Positions 12,161 to 24,161 are shown, counted from the stretch's first letter. The stretch is DNA of 64,000 nt from Tetragonia tetragonoides (GCA_038025085.1 CM076148.1:16570501-16634500), one strand, 5' to 3'. The notes: generated from the sequence alone by a model not told the origin. Numbers and translations are program-made.

Positions 12161-12372
12161 ATCAATCTATTGCACAATATTTGTTTTAACCTTGTTCTTA
12201 CAGCCATTTCTCACTTTTCGTGTGTCTCTTTTATTCGAAAATCAACGGTTTTTACTTAAAACACAACACGTCTCCCGAAATCTTTTATACTAGTGTTTTC
12301 TGATTCTAAACAGCGTTTTAAATAAGGCTACATCAAAATAAAAAAACATTTAAAAAAATGAAGTATAAAAAG

Positions 12373-12490
12373 GGGTGCAACACGAGGACTTCCCAGGAGG
12401 TCACCCATCCTAGTACTACTCTCGCCCAAACACGCTTAACTGCGGAGTTCTGATGGGATCCGGTGCATTAGTGCTGGTCTGATCGCACCC
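12373..12490 (-). rRNA. 5S rRNA gene
   Basis: Duplicate of 228-345 (C61T, T12G). Confidence 0.97.
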
Positions 12491-12713
12491 ATCAATCTAT
12501 TGCACAATATTTGTTTTAACCTTGTTCTTACAGCCATTTTTCTCACTTTTCGTGTGTCTCTTTTATTCGAAAATCAACGGTTTCTACTTAAAACACAACA
12601 CGTCTCCCGAAATCTTTTATACTAGTGTATTCTGATTCTAAACAGCGTTTTAAATAAGGCTACATAAAAATTAAAAAAATAAAAAAAATTTTAAAAAATG
12701 AAGATTTAAAAAA

Positions 12714-12831
12714 GGGTGCAACACGAGGACTTCCCAGGAGGTCACCCATCCTAGTACTACTCTCGCCCAAGCACGCTTAACTGCGGGGTTCTGATGGGAT
12801 CCGGTGCATTATTGCTGGTATGATCGCACCC
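12714..12831 (-). rRNA. 5S rRNA gene
   Basis: Duplicate of 569-686 (T45C, C20A). Confidence 0.97.
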
Positions 12832-13055
12832 ATCAATCTATTGCACAATATTTGTTTTAACCTTGTTCTTACAGCCATTTCTCACTTTTCGGGTGTCTCT
12901 TTTATTCGAAAATCAACGGTTTCTACTTAAAACACAACACGTCTCCCGAAATCTTTTATACTAGTGTTTTCTGATTTCTAAACAACGTTTTAAATAAGGG
13001 TACATAAAAATAAAAAAAATAAAATAAAAATTTAAAAAAATGAAGATTTAAAAAG

Positions 13056-13173
13056 GGATGCAACACGAGGACTTCCCAAGAGGTCACCCATCCTAATACT
13101 ACTCTCGCCCAAGCACGCTTAACTGCGGAGTTCTGATGGGATCCGGTGCATTAGTGCTGGTATGATCGCACCC
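13056..13173 (-). rRNA. 5S rRNA gene
   Basis: Duplicate of 911-1028 (C116T, C95T, C78T). Confidence 0.97.
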
Positions 13174-13388
13174 ATCAATCTATTGCACAATATTTGTTTT
13201 AACCTTGTTCTTACAGCCATTTCTCACTTTTCGGGTGTCTCTTTTATTCGAAAATCAACGGTTTGTACTTAAAACACAACACGTCTCCCAAAATCTTTTA
13301 TACTAGTGTTTTCTGATTCTAAACAACGTTTTAAATAAGGCTACATAAAAATAAAAAAAAAACATTTAAAAAAATGAAGTATAAAAAG

Positions 13389-13506
13389 GGGTGCAACACG
13401 AGGAATTCCCAAGAGGTCACCCATCCTAGTACTACTCTCGCCCAAGCACGCTTAACTGCGGAGTTCTGATTGGATCCGGTGCATTAGTGCTGTTGTGATC
13501 GCACCC
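13389..13506 (-). rRNA. 5S rRNA gene
   Basis: Duplicate of 1244-1361, with the same five changes. Confidence 0.96.
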
Positions 13507-13721
13507 ATCAAACCATTGCACAATATTTGTTTTAACCTTGTTCTTACAGTCATTTCTCACTTTTCGTTTGTCTTTTTTATTCGAAAATCGACGGTTTGTA
13601 CTTAAAACACAACACGTCTCCCGAAATCTTTTATACTAGTGTTTTCTGATTCTAAACAGCGTTTTAAATAAGGCTACATAAATATAAAAAAAAAACATTT
13701 AAAAAAATGAAGTATAAAAAG

Positions 13722-13839
13722 GGGTGCAACACGAGGACTTCCCAGGAGGTCACCTATCCTAGTACTACTCTCGCCCAAGCACGCTTAACTGCGGAGTTCT
13801 GATGGGATCCGGTGCATTAGTGCTGGTATGATCGCACTC
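13722..13839 (-). rRNA. 5S rRNA gene
   Basis: Duplicate of 1577-1694 (G85A, G2A). Confidence 0.97.
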
Positions 13840-14063
13840 ATCAACCTATTGCACAATATTTGTTTTAACTTTGTTCTTACAGCCATTTCTCACTTTTCGG
13901 GTGTCTCTTTTATTCGAAAATCAACGGTTTGTACTTAAAACACAACACGTCTCCCGAAATCTTTTATACTAGTGTTTTCTGATTTCTAAACAACGTTTTA
14001 AATAAGGGTACATAAAAATAAAAAAAATAAAATAAAAATTTTAAAAAATGAACATTTAAAAAG

Positions 14064-14181
14064 GGATGCAACAAAAGGACTTCCCAGGAGGTCACCCATC
14101 CTAGTACTACTCTCCCCCAAGCACGCTTAACTGCGGAGTCCTGATGAGATCCGGTGCATTAGTGCTGGTATGATCGCACCC
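14064..14181 (-). rRNA. 5S rRNA gene, diverged
   Basis: Duplicate of 1919-2036, including C67G in the intermediate element. Confidence 0.95.
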
Positions 14182-14402
14182 ATCAATCTATTGCACAATA
14201 TTTTTCTTAACCTTGTTCTTACAGCCATTTCTCACTTTTCGTGTGTCTCTTTTATTCGAAAATATCCGGTTTCTACTTAAAACACAACACGTCTCCCGAA
14301 ATCTTTTATACTAGTGTATTCTGATTCTAAACAGCGTTTTAAATAAGGCTACATAAAAATTAAAAAAATTTAAAAAATTTAAAAAAATGAAGATTTAAAA
14401 AA

Positions 14403-14520
14403 GGGTGCAACACGAGGACTTCCCACGAGGTCACCCATCCTAGCACTACTCTCGCCCAAGCATGCTTAACTGCGGAGTTCTGATGGGATCCGGTGCATTA
14501 GTGCTGGTATGATCGCACCC
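14403..14520 (-). rRNA. 5S rRNA gene
   Basis: Duplicate of 2258-2375 (C95G, A77G, G58A). Confidence 0.97.
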
Positions 14521-14742
14521 ATCTATCTATTACACAATATTTTTTTTTAACCTTGTTCTTACAGCCATTTCTCACTTTTCGTCTGTCTCTTTTATTCGAA
14601 AATATCTGGTTTCTACTTAAAACACAACACGTCTCCCGAAATCTTTTATACTAGTGTATTCTGATTCTAAACAGCGTTTTAAATAAGGCTACATAAAAAT
14701 TAAAGAAATAAAAAAAATTTAAAAAAATGAAGATTTAAAAAA

Positions 14743-14860
14743 GGGTGCAACACAAGGACTTCCCAGGAGGTCACCCATCCTAGTACTACTCTCGCCCAAG
14801 CACGCTTAACTGCGGAAATCTGATGGGATCCGGTGCATTAGTGCTGGTATGATGGCACCC
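14743..14860 (-). rRNA. 5S rRNA gene
   Basis: Duplicate of 2598-2715. Confidence 0.97.
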
Positions 14861-15084
14861 ATCAATCTATTGCACAATATTTGTTTTAACCTTGTTCTTA
14901 CAGCCATTTCTCACTTTTCGGGTGTCTCTTTTATTTGAAAATCAACGGTTTCTACTTAAAACACAACACGTCTCCCGAAATCTTTTATACTAGTGTTTTC
15001 TGATTTCTAAACAACGTTTTAAATAAGGGTACATAAAAATAAAAAAAATAAAATAAAAATTTTAAAAAATGAGGAGTTAAAAAG

Positions 15085-15202
15085 GGATGCAACACGAGGA
15101 CTTCCCAGGAGGTCACCCATCCTAGTACTACTCTCGCCCAAGCACGCTTAACTGCGGAGTTCTGATTGGATCCGGTGCATTAGTGTTGTTGTGATCGCAC
15201 CC
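15085..15202 (-). rRNA. 5S rRNA gene
   Basis: Duplicate of 2940-3057. Confidence 0.97.
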
Positions 15203-15414
15203 ATCAAGCCATTGCACAATATTTGTTTTAACCTTGTTCTTACAGTCATTTCTCACTTTTCGTGTGTCTCTTTTATTCGAAAATCAACGGTTTGTACTTA
15301 AAACACAACACGTCTCCCGAAATCTTTTATACTAGTGTTTTCTGACTCTAAACAGCGTTTTAAATAAGGCTACATAAAAATAAAAAAATATTTAAAAAAA
15401 TGAAGTATAAAAAG

Positions 15415-15532
15415 GGGTGCAACACGAGGACTTCCCAGGAGGTCACCCATCCTAGTACTACTCTCGCCCAAGCTCGCTTAACTGCGGAGTTATGATGGGA
15501 TCCGGTGCATTAGTGCTGGTATGATCGCACTC
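15415..15532 (-). rRNA. 5S rRNA gene
   Basis: Duplicate of 3270-3387; GG-type promoter. Confidence 0.97.
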
Positions 15533-15753
15533 ATTAATCTTTTCCACAATATTTGTTTTAACCTTGTTCTTACAGCCATTTCTCACTTTTCGTGTGTCTC
15601 TTTTATTCGAAAATCAACGGTTTTTACTTAAAACACAACACATCTTCCGAAATCTTTTATACTAGTGTTTTCTGATTCTAAACAGCGTTTTAAATGAGGC
15701 TACATAAAAATTAAAAAAATAAAATAAAATTTAAAAAAATGAAGTATAAAAAG

Positions 15754-15871
15754 GGGTGCAACACGAGGACTTCCTAGGAGGTCACCCATCCTAGTACTAC
15801 TCTCGCCCAAGCACGCTTGACTGCAGAGTCCTGATGGGATCCGGTGCATTAGTGCTGGTATGATCGCACCC
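15754..15871 (-). rRNA. 5S rRNA gene
   Basis: Duplicate of 3609-3726 but without G60A: G97A, T53C, C47T, A42G. Confidence 0.97.
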
Positions 15872-16092
15872 ATCAATCTATTGCACAATATATGTTTTAA
15901 CCTTGTTCTTACAACCATTTCTCACTTTTCGTGTGTCTCTTCCATTCGAAAATCAACGGTTTCTACTTAAAACACAACACGTCTCCCGAAATCTTTTATA
16001 CTAGTGTTTTCTGATTTTAAACAACGTTTTAAATAAGGCTACATAAAAATGAAAAAAATAAAAAAAATTTAAAAAAATGAAGATTTAAAAAA

Positions 16093-16210
16093 GGGTGCAA
16101 CACGAGGACTTCCCAGGAGGTCACCCATCCTAGTACTACTCTCGCCCAAGCACACTTAACTGCAGAGTTCTGATGGGATCCGGTGCATTAGTGCTGGTAT
16201 GATTGCACCC
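16093..16210 (-). rRNA. 5S rRNA gene
   Basis: C57T, C47T, G7A, all CpG-type changes. Its variants differ from 3948-4065, which marks the end of the 12.1-kb duplication. Confidence 0.97.
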
Positions 16211-16430
16211 ATCAATCTATTGCACAATATTTGTTTTAACATTGTTCTTACAGCCATTTCTCACTTTTCGTGTGTCTCTTTTATTCGAAAATCAACGGTT
16301 TCAACTTAAAACACAACACGTCTCCCGAAATCTTTTATACTAGTGTTTTCTGATTCTAAACAGCGTTTTAAATAAGGCTACATAAAACTTAAAAAAATAA
16401 AAAAAATTTAAAAAAATGAAGATTTAAAAA

Positions 16431-16548
16431 GGGTGCAACACGAGGACTTCCCAGGAGGTCACCCATCCTAGTACTACTCTCGCCCAAGCACGCTTAACTG
16501 CGGAGTTCTGATTGGATCCGGTGCATTAGTGCTGGTGTGATCGCACCC
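16431..16548 (-). rRNA. 5S rRNA gene
   Basis: C36A and T12C. Confidence 0.97.
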
Positions 16549-16760
16549 ATCAAACCATTGCATAATATTTGTTTTAACCTTGTTCTTACAGTCATTTCTC
16601 ACTTTTCGTGTGTCTCTTTTATTCGAAAATCAACGGTTTGTACTTAAAACACAACACGTCTCCCGAAATCTTTTATACTAGTGTTTTCTGATTCTAAACA
16701 GCGTTTTAAATAAGGCTACATAAATATAAAAAAACATTTAAAAAAATGAAGTATAAAAAG

Positions 16761-16878
16761 GGGTGCAACACGAGGACTTCCCAAGAGGTCACCCATCCTA
16801 GTACTACTCTCGCCCAAGCACGCTTCACTGCGGAGTTCTGATGGGATCCGGTGCATTAGTGCTGGTATGATCGCACCC
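16761..16878 (-). rRNA. 5S rRNA gene
   Basis: C95T and T53G. Confidence 0.97.
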
Positions 16879-17099
16879 ATCAACCTATTGCACAATATTT
16901 GTTTTAACCTTGTTCTTACAGCCATTTCTCACTCTTCGTGTGTCTCTTTTATTCGAAAATCAACGGTTTCTACTTAAAACACAACACGTCTCCCGAAATC
17001 TTTTATACTAGTGTATTGTGATTCTAAACAGCGTTTTAAAAAAGGCTACATAAAAATTAAAAAAATTTAAAAAATTTAAAAAAATGAAGATTTAAAAAA

Positions 17100-17217
17100 G
17101 GGTGCAACACGAGGACTTCCCAGGAGGTCACCCATCCTAGTACTACTCTCGCCCAAGCACACTTAACTGCGGAGTTCTGATGGGATACGGTGCATTAGTG
17201 CTGGTATGATCACACCC
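17100..17217 (-). rRNA. 5S rRNA gene
   Basis: C57T, G31T and C6T. Confidence 0.97.
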
Positions 17218-17441
17218 ATTAATCTATTGCACAATATTTGTTTTAACCTTGTTCTTACAGCCATTTCTCACTTTTCGGGTGTCTATTTTATTCGAAAATC
17301 AACGGTTTCTACTTAAAATACAACACGCCTCCCGAAATCTTTTATACTAGTGTTTGCTGATTTCTAAACAACGTTTTAAATAAGGGTACATAAAAATAAA
17401 AAAAATAAAATAAAAATTTAAAAAAATGAAGATTTAAAAAG

Positions 17442-17559
17442 GGATGCAACACGAGGACTTCTCAGGAGGTCACCCATCCTAGTACTACTCTCGCCCAAGC
17501 ACGCTTAACTGCGGAGTTCTGATGGGATCCTGTGCATTAGTGCTGGTATGATCACACCC
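17442..17559 (-). rRNA. 5S rRNA gene
   Basis: C116T, G98A, C29A and C6T. Confidence 0.97.
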
Positions 17560-17784
17560 ATCAATCTATTGCACAATATTTTTTTTAACCTTGTTCTTAC
17601 AGCCATTTCTCACTTTTCGTGTGTCTCTTTTATTCGAAAATATCCGGTTTCTACTTAAAACACAACACGTCTCCCGAAATCTTTTATACTAGTGTATTCT
17701 GATTCTAAACAGCGTTTTAAATAAGGCTACATAAAAATTAAAAAAATAAAAAAAAAATTTAAAAAAAAATGAAGATTCAAAAAA

Positions 17785-17902
17785 GGGTGCAACACGAGGA
17801 CTTTCCAGGAGGTCACCCATCCTAGTACTAGTCTCGCCCAAGCACGCTTAACTGCGGAGTTCTGATGGGATCCGGTGCATTAGTGCTGGTATGATCGCAC
17901 CC
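17785..17902 (-). rRNA. 5S rRNA gene
   Basis: G99A and G72C. Confidence 0.97.
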
Positions 17903-18126
17903 ATCAATCTATTGCACAATATTTTTTTTAACCTTGTTCTTACAGCCATTTCTCACTTTTCGGGTGTCTCTTTTATTCGAAAATCAACGGTTTCTACTTA
18001 AAACACAACACGTCTCCCGAAATCTTTTATACTAGTGTTTTCAGATTTCTAAACAACGTTTTAAATAAGGGTACATAAAAATAAAAAAACTAAAATAAAA
18101 ATTTAAAAAAATGAAGATTTAAAAAG

Positions 18127-18244
18127 GGATGCAACACGAGGACTTCCCAGGAGGTCACCCATCCTAGTACTACTCTCGCCCAAGCACGCTTGACTGCGGA
18201 GTTTCGATGGGATCCGGTGCATTAGTGCTGGTATGATCGCACCC
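18127..18244 (-). rRNA. 5S rRNA gene
   Basis: C116T, T53C, G41A and A40G. Confidence 0.97.
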
Positions 18245-18466
18245 ATCAATCTATTGCACAATATTTGTTTTAACATTGTTCTTACAGCCATTTCTCACTT
18301 TTCGTGTGTCTCTTTTATTCGAAAATATCCGGTTTCTACTTAAAACACAACACGTCTCCCGAAATCTTTTATACTAGTGTTTTCTGATTCTAAACAGCGT
18401 TTTAAATAAGGCTACATAAAAATTAAAAAAATAAAAAAAAAATTAAAAAAATGAAGATTTAAAAAA

Positions 18467-18584
18467 GGGTGCAACACGAGGACTTCCCAGGAGGTCACCC
18501 ATCCTAATACTACTCTCGCCGAAGCACGCTTAACTGCGGAGTTCTGATGGGATCCGGTGCATTAGTGCTGGTATGATCGCACGC
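18467..18584 (-). rRNA. 5S rRNA gene
   Basis: C78T, G64C and G2C. Confidence 0.97.
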
Positions 18585-18805
18585 ATCAATCTATTGCACA
18601 ATATTTGTTTTAACCTTGTTCTTACAGCCATTTCTCACTTTTCGTGTGTCTCTTTTATTCAAAAATCAACGGTTTCAACTTAAAACACAACACGTCTCCC
18701 GAAATCTTTTATACTAGTGCTTTCTGATTCTAAACAGCGTTTTAAATAAGGCTACATAAAAATAAAAAAAATAAAAAAACTTTAAAAAAATGAAGATTTA
18801 AAAAA

Positions 18806-18923
18806 GGGTGCAACACGAGGACTTCCCAGGAGGTCACCCATCCAAGTACTACTCTCGCCCAAGCACGCTTAACTGCGGAGTTCTGATTGGATACGGTGCA
18901 TTAGTGCTGGTGTGATCACACCC
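18806..18923 (-). rRNA. 5S rRNA gene
   Basis: A80T, C36A, G31T, T12C and C6T. Confidence 0.96.
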
Positions 18924-19137
18924 ATCAAACCATTGCACAATATTTGTTTTAACCTTGTTCTTACAGTCATTTCTCACTTTTCGTGTGTCTCTTTTATTCG
19001 AAAATCAACGGTTTCTACTTAAAACACAACACGTCTCCCGAAATCTTTTATACTAGTGTTTTCTGATTCTAAACAGCGTTTTAAATAAGGCTACATAAAA
19101 ATAAAAAAAAACATTTAAAAAAATGTAGTATAAAAAG

Positions 19138-19255
19138 GGGTGCAACACGAGGACTTCCCAGGAGGTCACCCATTCTACTACTACTCTCGCCCAAGCACGC
19201 TTAACTGCGGAGTTCTGATGGGATCCGGTGCATTAGTGCTGGTATGATCGCACTC
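19138..19255 (-). rRNA. 5S rRNA gene
   Basis: G82A, C78G and G2A; GG-type promoter. Confidence 0.97.
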
Positions 19256-19478
19256 ATCAAACTTTTCCACAATATTTGTTTTAACCTTGTTCTTACAGCC
19301 ATTTCCACATTTCGTGTGTCTCTTTTATTCGAAAATCAACGGTTTCTACTTAAAACACAACACGTCTCCCGAAATCTTTTATACTAGTGTTTTCTGATTT
19401 CTAAACAACGTTTTAAATAAGGGTACATAAAAATAAAAAAAATAAAATAAAAATTTAAAAAAATGAAGATTTAAAAAG

Positions 19479-19596
19479 GGATGCAACACGAGGACTTCCC
19501 AGGAGGTCACCCATCCTAGTACTACTCTCGCCCAAGCACGCGTAACTGCGGAGTTTTGATGGGATCCGGTGCATTAATGCTGTTATGATCGCACCC
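19479..19596 (-). rRNA. 5S rRNA gene
   Basis: C116T, A55C (box A), G41A, C20T and C14A. Confidence 0.97.
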
Positions 19597-19817
19597 ATCA
19601 ATCTATTGCACAATATTTGTTTTAACCTTGTTCTTACAGCCATTTCTCACTTTTCGTGTGTCTCTTTTATTCGAAAATCAATGGTTTCAACTTAAAACAC
19701 AACACGTCTCCCGAAATCTTTTATACTAGTGTTTTCTGATTCTAAACAACGTTTTAAATAAGGCTACATAAAAATAAAAAAAATTAAAAAAAAATTAAAA
19801 AATGAAGATTTAAAAAA

Positions 19818-19935
19818 GGGTGCAACACGAGGACTTCCCAGGAGGTCACCCATCCTAGTACTACTCTCGCCCAAGCACGCTTAACTGCGGAGTTCTGATT
19901 GGATCCGGTGCATTAGTGCTGGTGTGACCACACCC
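19818..19935 (-). rRNA. 5S rRNA gene
   Basis: C36A, T12C, A8G and C6T. Confidence 0.97.
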
Positions 19936-20151
19936 ATCAAACCATTGCACAATATTTGTTTTAACCTTGTTCTTACAGTCATTTCTCACTTTTCGTGTGT
20001 CTCTTTTATTCGAAAATCAACGGTTTGTACTTAAAACACAACACGTCTCCCGAAATCTTTTATACTAGTGTTTTCTGATTCTAAACAGCGTTTTAAATAA
20101 GGCTACATAAAAATAAAAAAAAAAACATTTAAAAAAATGAAGTATAAAAAG

Positions 20152-20269
20152 GGGTGCAACACGACGACTTCCCAGGAGGTCACCCATTCTAGTACTACTC
20201 TCGCCCAAGCACGCTTAACTGCGGAGTTCTGATGGGATCCGGTGCATTAGTGCTGGTATGATCGCACTC
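20152..20269 (-). rRNA. 5S rRNA gene
   Basis: C105G, G82A and G2A; GG-type promoter. The 3956-bp tandem duplication starts just upstream, in this spacer. Confidence 0.97.
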
Positions 20270-20490
20270 ATCAATCTTTTCCACAATATTTGTTTTAACC
20301 TTGTTCTTACAGCCATTTCTCACTTTTCGTGTGTCTCTTTTATTCGAAAATCAACGGTTTCTACTTAAAACACAACACGTCTCCCGAAATCTTTTATACT
20401 AGTGTATTCTGATTCTAAACAGCGTTTTAAATAAGGCTACATAGAAATTAAAAAAATTAAAAAAATTTAAAAAAATGAAGATTTAAAAAA

Positions 20491-20608
20491 GGATGCAACA
20501 CGAGGACTTCCCAGGAGGTCACCCATCGTAGTACTACTCTCGCCCAAGCACGCTTGACTGCGGAGTTCTGATGGGATCCGGTGCATTAGTGCTGGTATGA
20601 TCGCACCC
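20491..20608 (-). rRNA. 5S rRNA gene
   Basis: C116T, G81C in box C, T53C. Confidence 0.97.
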
Positions 20609-20820
20609 ATCAATCTATTGCACAATATTTGTTTTAACCTTGTTCTTACAGCCATTTCTCTCTTTTCGTGTGTCTCTTTTATTCGAAAATCAACGGTTTG
20701 TACTTAAAACACAACACGTCTCCCGAAATCATTTATACTAGTGTTTTCTGATTCTAAACAGCGTTTTAAATAAGGCTACATAAAAATAAAAAAACATTTA
20801 AAAAAATAAAGTATAAAAAA

Positions 20821-20938
20821 GGGTGCAACACGAGGACTTCCCAGGAGGTCACCCATCCTAGTACTACTCTCGCCCAAGCACGCTTCACTGCGGAGTTCTG
20901 ATGGGATCCGGTGCATTAGTGCTCGTATGATCGCACCC
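20821..20938 (-). rRNA. 5S rRNA gene
   Basis: T53G and C15G. Confidence 0.97.
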
Positions 20939-21160
20939 ATCAATCTATTGCACAATATTTGTTTTAACCTTGTTCTTACAACCATTTCTCACTTTTCGTG
21001 TGTCTCTTTTATTCGAAAATCAACGGTTTCTACTTAAAACACAACACGTCTCCCGAAATCTTTTATACTAGTGTTTTCTGATTCTAAAAAGCGTTTTAAA
21101 TATGGGTCCATAAAAATTAAAAAAATAAAATAAAATTCAAAAAAATGAAGATTTAAAAAA

Positions 21161-21278
21161 GGGTGCAACACGAGGACTTCCCAGGAGGTCACCCATCCTA
21201 GTACTACTCTCGCCCAAGCACGCTTGACTGCGGAGTTCTGATGGGATCCGGTGCATTAGTGCTGGTATGATCGCACCC
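21161..21278 (-). rRNA. 5S rRNA gene
   Basis: Only T53C. Confidence 0.97.
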
Positions 21279-21490
21279 ATCAATCTATTGCACAATATTT
21301 GTTTTAACCTTGTTCTTACAACCATTTCTCACTTTTCGTGTGTCTCTTTTATTCGAAAATCAACGGTTTCTACTTAAAACACAACACGTCTCCCGAAATC
21401 TTTTATACTAGTGTTTTCTGATTCTAAACAGCGTTTTAAATAAGGCTACATAAAAATAAAAAAACATTTAAAAAAATAAAGTATAAAAAG

Positions 21491-21608
21491 GGGCGCAACA
21501 CGAGGACTTCCCAGGAGGTCACCGATCCTAGTACTACTCTCCCCCAAGCACGCTGAACTGCGGAGTTCTGATGGGATCCGGTGCATTAGTGCTGGTATGA
21601 TCGCACTA
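21491..21608 (-). rRNA. 5S rRNA gene, diverged
   Basis: A115G, G85C, C67G, A54C, G2A and G1T; GG-type promoter. All three internal elements are hit, so probably inactive. Confidence 0.95.
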
Positions 21609-21829
21609 ATTAATCTTTTCCACAATATTTGTTTTAACCTTGTTCTTACAGCCATTTCTCACTTTTCGTGTGTCTCTTTTATTCGAAAATCAACGGTTTT
21701 TACTTAAAACACAACACGTCTCCCGAAATCTTTTATACTAGTGTTTTCTGATTTTAAACAGCGTTTTAAATAAGGGTACATAAAAATTAAAAAAATAAAA
21801 AAAATTTAAAAAAATGAAGATTTAAAAAA

Positions 21830-21947
21830 GGGTGCAACACGAGGACTTCCCAGGAGGTCACCCATCCTAGTACTACTCTCGCCCAAGCACGCTTAACTGC
21901 GGAGTTCTGATTGGATCCGGTGCATTAGTGCTGGTATGATCGCACCC
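21830..21947 (-). rRNA. 5S rRNA gene
   Basis: Only C36A. Confidence 0.97.
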
Positions 21948-22159
21948 ATCAAACTATTGCACAATATTTGTTTTAACATTGTTCCTACAGTCATTTCTCA
22001 CTTTTCGTGTGTCTCTTTTATTCGAAAATCAACGGTTTGTACTTAAAACACAACACGTCTCCCGAAATCTTTTATACTAGTGTTTTCTGATTCTAAACAG
22101 CGTTTTAAATAAGGCTACATAAAAATAAAAAAACATTTAAAAAAATGAAGTATAAAAAG

Positions 22160-22277
22160 GGGTGCAACACGAGGACTTCCCAGGAGGTCACCCATCCTAG
22201 TACTACTCTCGCCCAAGCACGCTTAACTGCGGAGTTCTGATGGGATCCGGTGCATTAGTGCTGGTATGATCGCACTC
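22160..22277 (-). rRNA. 5S rRNA gene
   Basis: Only G2A; GG-type promoter. Confidence 0.97.
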
Positions 22278-22497
22278 ATCAATCTTTTCCACAATATTTG
22301 TTTTAACCTTGTTCTTACAACCATTTCCACTTTTCGTGTGTCTCTTTTATTCGAAAATCAACGGTTTTTACTTAAAACACAACACATCTCCCGAAATCTT
22401 TTATACTAGTGTTTTCTGATTCTAAACAGCGTTTTAAATAAGGCTACATAAAAATTAAAAAAATAAAATAAAATTTAAAAAAATGAAGATTTAAAAA

Positions 22498-22615
22498 GGG
22501 TGCGACACGAGGACTTCCCAGGAGGTCACCCATCCTGGTACTACTCTCGCCCAAGCACAGTTAACTGCGGAGTTCTGATGGGATCCGGTGCATTACTGCT
22601 GGTATGTTCGCACCA
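22498..22615 (-). rRNA. 5S rRNA gene, diverged
   Basis: T112C, T79C, C57T, G56C, C20G, T9A and G1T. Seven changes over the whole gene; likely decaying. Confidence 0.95.
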
Positions 22616-22837
22616 ATCAATCTATTTCACAATATATGTTTTAACCTTGTTCTTACACCCATTTCTCACTTTTCGTGTGTCTCTTCTATTCGAAAATCAA
22701 CGGTTTCTACTTAAAACACAACACGTCTCCCGAAATCTTTTATACTAGTGTTTTCTGATTCTAAACAGCGTTTTAAATAAGGCTACATAAAAATTTAAAA
22801 AATAAAAAAAAATTTAAAAAAATGAAGATTTAAAAAA

Positions 22838-22934
22838 GGGTGCAACACGAGGACTTCCCAGGAGGTCACCCATCCTAGATCTACTCTCGCCCAAGCACGC
22901 TTAACTGCGGACTTTTGATGGGATCCGGTGCATT
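22838..22934 (-). pseudogene. 5S rRNA gene lacking its 5' end and promoter
   Basis: Only nt 22-118 remain. A deletion of about 91 bp removed nt 1-21 and some 70 bp of upstream spacer, including the -28 and -12 elements; the join lies in a short T run (GCATT/TTATTCG on the plus strand). A77T, T76A, C44G and G41A are also present. The internal boxes survive but there is no normal start site, so a 5S product is not expected. Confidence 0.93.
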
Positions 22935-23084
22935 TTATTCGAAAATCAACGGTTTCTACTTAAAACACAACACGTCTCCCGAAATCTTTTATACTAGTGT
23001 TTTCTAATTCTAAAAAGCGTTTTAAATAAGGCTACATAAAAATTAAAAAAATAAAAAAATTTAAAAAAATGAAAAAATAAAGAG

Positions 23085-23202
23085 GGGTGCAACACGAGGA
23101 CTTCCCAGGAGGTCACCCATCCTAGTACTACTCTCGCCCAAGCACGCTTAACTGCGGAGTTCTGATGGGATCTGGTGCATTAGTGCTGGTATGATCGCAC
23201 CC
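23085..23202 (-). rRNA. 5S rRNA gene
   Basis: G30A. The proximal terminator is interrupted (CTCTTTATTTTTTC instead of a clean T5). Confidence 0.96.
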
Positions 23203-23424
23203 ATCAATCTATTGCACAATATTTGTTTTGACCTGGTTCTTACAGCCATTTCTCACTTTTCGTGTGTCTCTTTTATTCGAAAATCAACGGTTTCTACTTA
23301 AAACACAACACGTCTCCCGAAATCTTTTATACTAGTGTATTCTGATTCTAAACAGCGTTTTAAATAAGGCTACATAAAAATAAAAAAAATAAAAAAATAT
23401 TTAAAAAAATAAAGATTTAAAAAA

Positions 23425-23542
23425 GGGTGCTACACGAGGACTTCCCAGGAGGTCACCCATCCTAGTACTACTCTCGCCCAAGCAAGCTTAACTGCAGAGT
23501 TCTGATGGGATCCAGTGCATAAGTGCGGGTATGATCGCACCC
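23425..23542 (-). rRNA. 5S rRNA gene
   Basis: T112A, G58T, C47T, C29T, A22T and A16C. Confidence 0.96.
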
Positions 23543-23766
23543 ATCAAACTATTGCACAATATTTGTTTTAACCTTGTTGTTACAGTCATTTCTCACTTTT
23601 CGTGTGTCTCTTTTATTTGAAAATCAACGGTTTCTACTTAAAACACAACACGTCTCCCGAAATCTTTTATACTAGTGTTTTCTAATTCTAAATAGCGTTT
23701 TAAATAAGGCTACATAAAAATAAAAAAAATAAAAATAAAATTTAAAAAAAATGAAGATTTAAAAAA

Positions 23767-23884
23767 GGATGCAACACGAGGACTTCCTAGGAGGTCACCC
23801 ATCCTAGTACTACTCTTGCCCAAGCACGCTTCACTGCGGAGTTCTGATGGGATCCGGTGAATTAGTGCTGGTATGATCGCACCC
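23767..23884 (-). rRNA. 5S rRNA gene
   Basis: C116T, G97A, G68A, T53G and G25T. Confidence 0.97.
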
Positions 23885-24068
23885 ATCAAACTATTGCACA
23901 ATATTTGTTTTAACCTTGTTTGTACAGTCATGTCTCACTTTTCGTGTGTCTCTTTTTTTCGAAAATCAACGGTTTGTACTTAAAACACAACACGTCTACC
24001 GAAATCTTTTATACTAGTGTTTTCTGATTCTAAACAGCGTTTTAAATAAAGCTACATAAAAATCAATA

Positions 24069-24107
24069 AAATAAAATAAAATTAAAAAAAAATGAAGATT
24101 TAAAAAG
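24069..24107 (-). terminator. Pol III T-run terminator and T-rich tract (reference copy)
   Basis: Directly after the gene comes CTTTTTAAATCTTC, then a tract made almost only of T and A. The first T5 is a standard Pol III stop and the longer runs are back-ups. Two common forms exist in the array: TTTTTAAATC and TTTTTATAC. Confidence 0.85.
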
Positions 24108-24128
24108 GGGTGCAACACGAGGACTTCC

Positions 24129-24146
24129 CAGGAGGTCACCCATCCT
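24129..24146 (-). promoter_or_regulatory. Box C of the internal control region (reference copy)
   Basis: nt 80-97, AGGATGGGTGACCTCCTG: the TFIIIA contact region of 5S genes. Placed by the standard coordinates of the family and present in nearly every copy of the array. Confidence 0.85.
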
Positions 24147-24153
24147 AGTACTA

Positions 24154-24159
24154 CTCTCG
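24154..24159 (-). promoter_or_regulatory. Intermediate element (reference copy)
   Basis: nt 67-72, CGAGAG, between boxes A and C. Contains the CpG at nt 67-68. Confidence 0.75.
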
Positions 24160-24161
24160 CC

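Larger units (their letters stand above)
12146..16108. repeat. Segmental duplication A, right copy
   Basis: Right copy of the 12.1-kb offset repeat. Identity breaks at 16109 (C here, T at 3964), inside the 3' part of a 5S gene. Confidence 0.93.

Noticed and set aside
22500..22748. Plus-strand ORFs of 71-84 aa (also 26456, 34509, 57528, 62501)
   Set aside because: Antisense to 5S genes and created by the same substitutions and deletions; no independent coding evidence.
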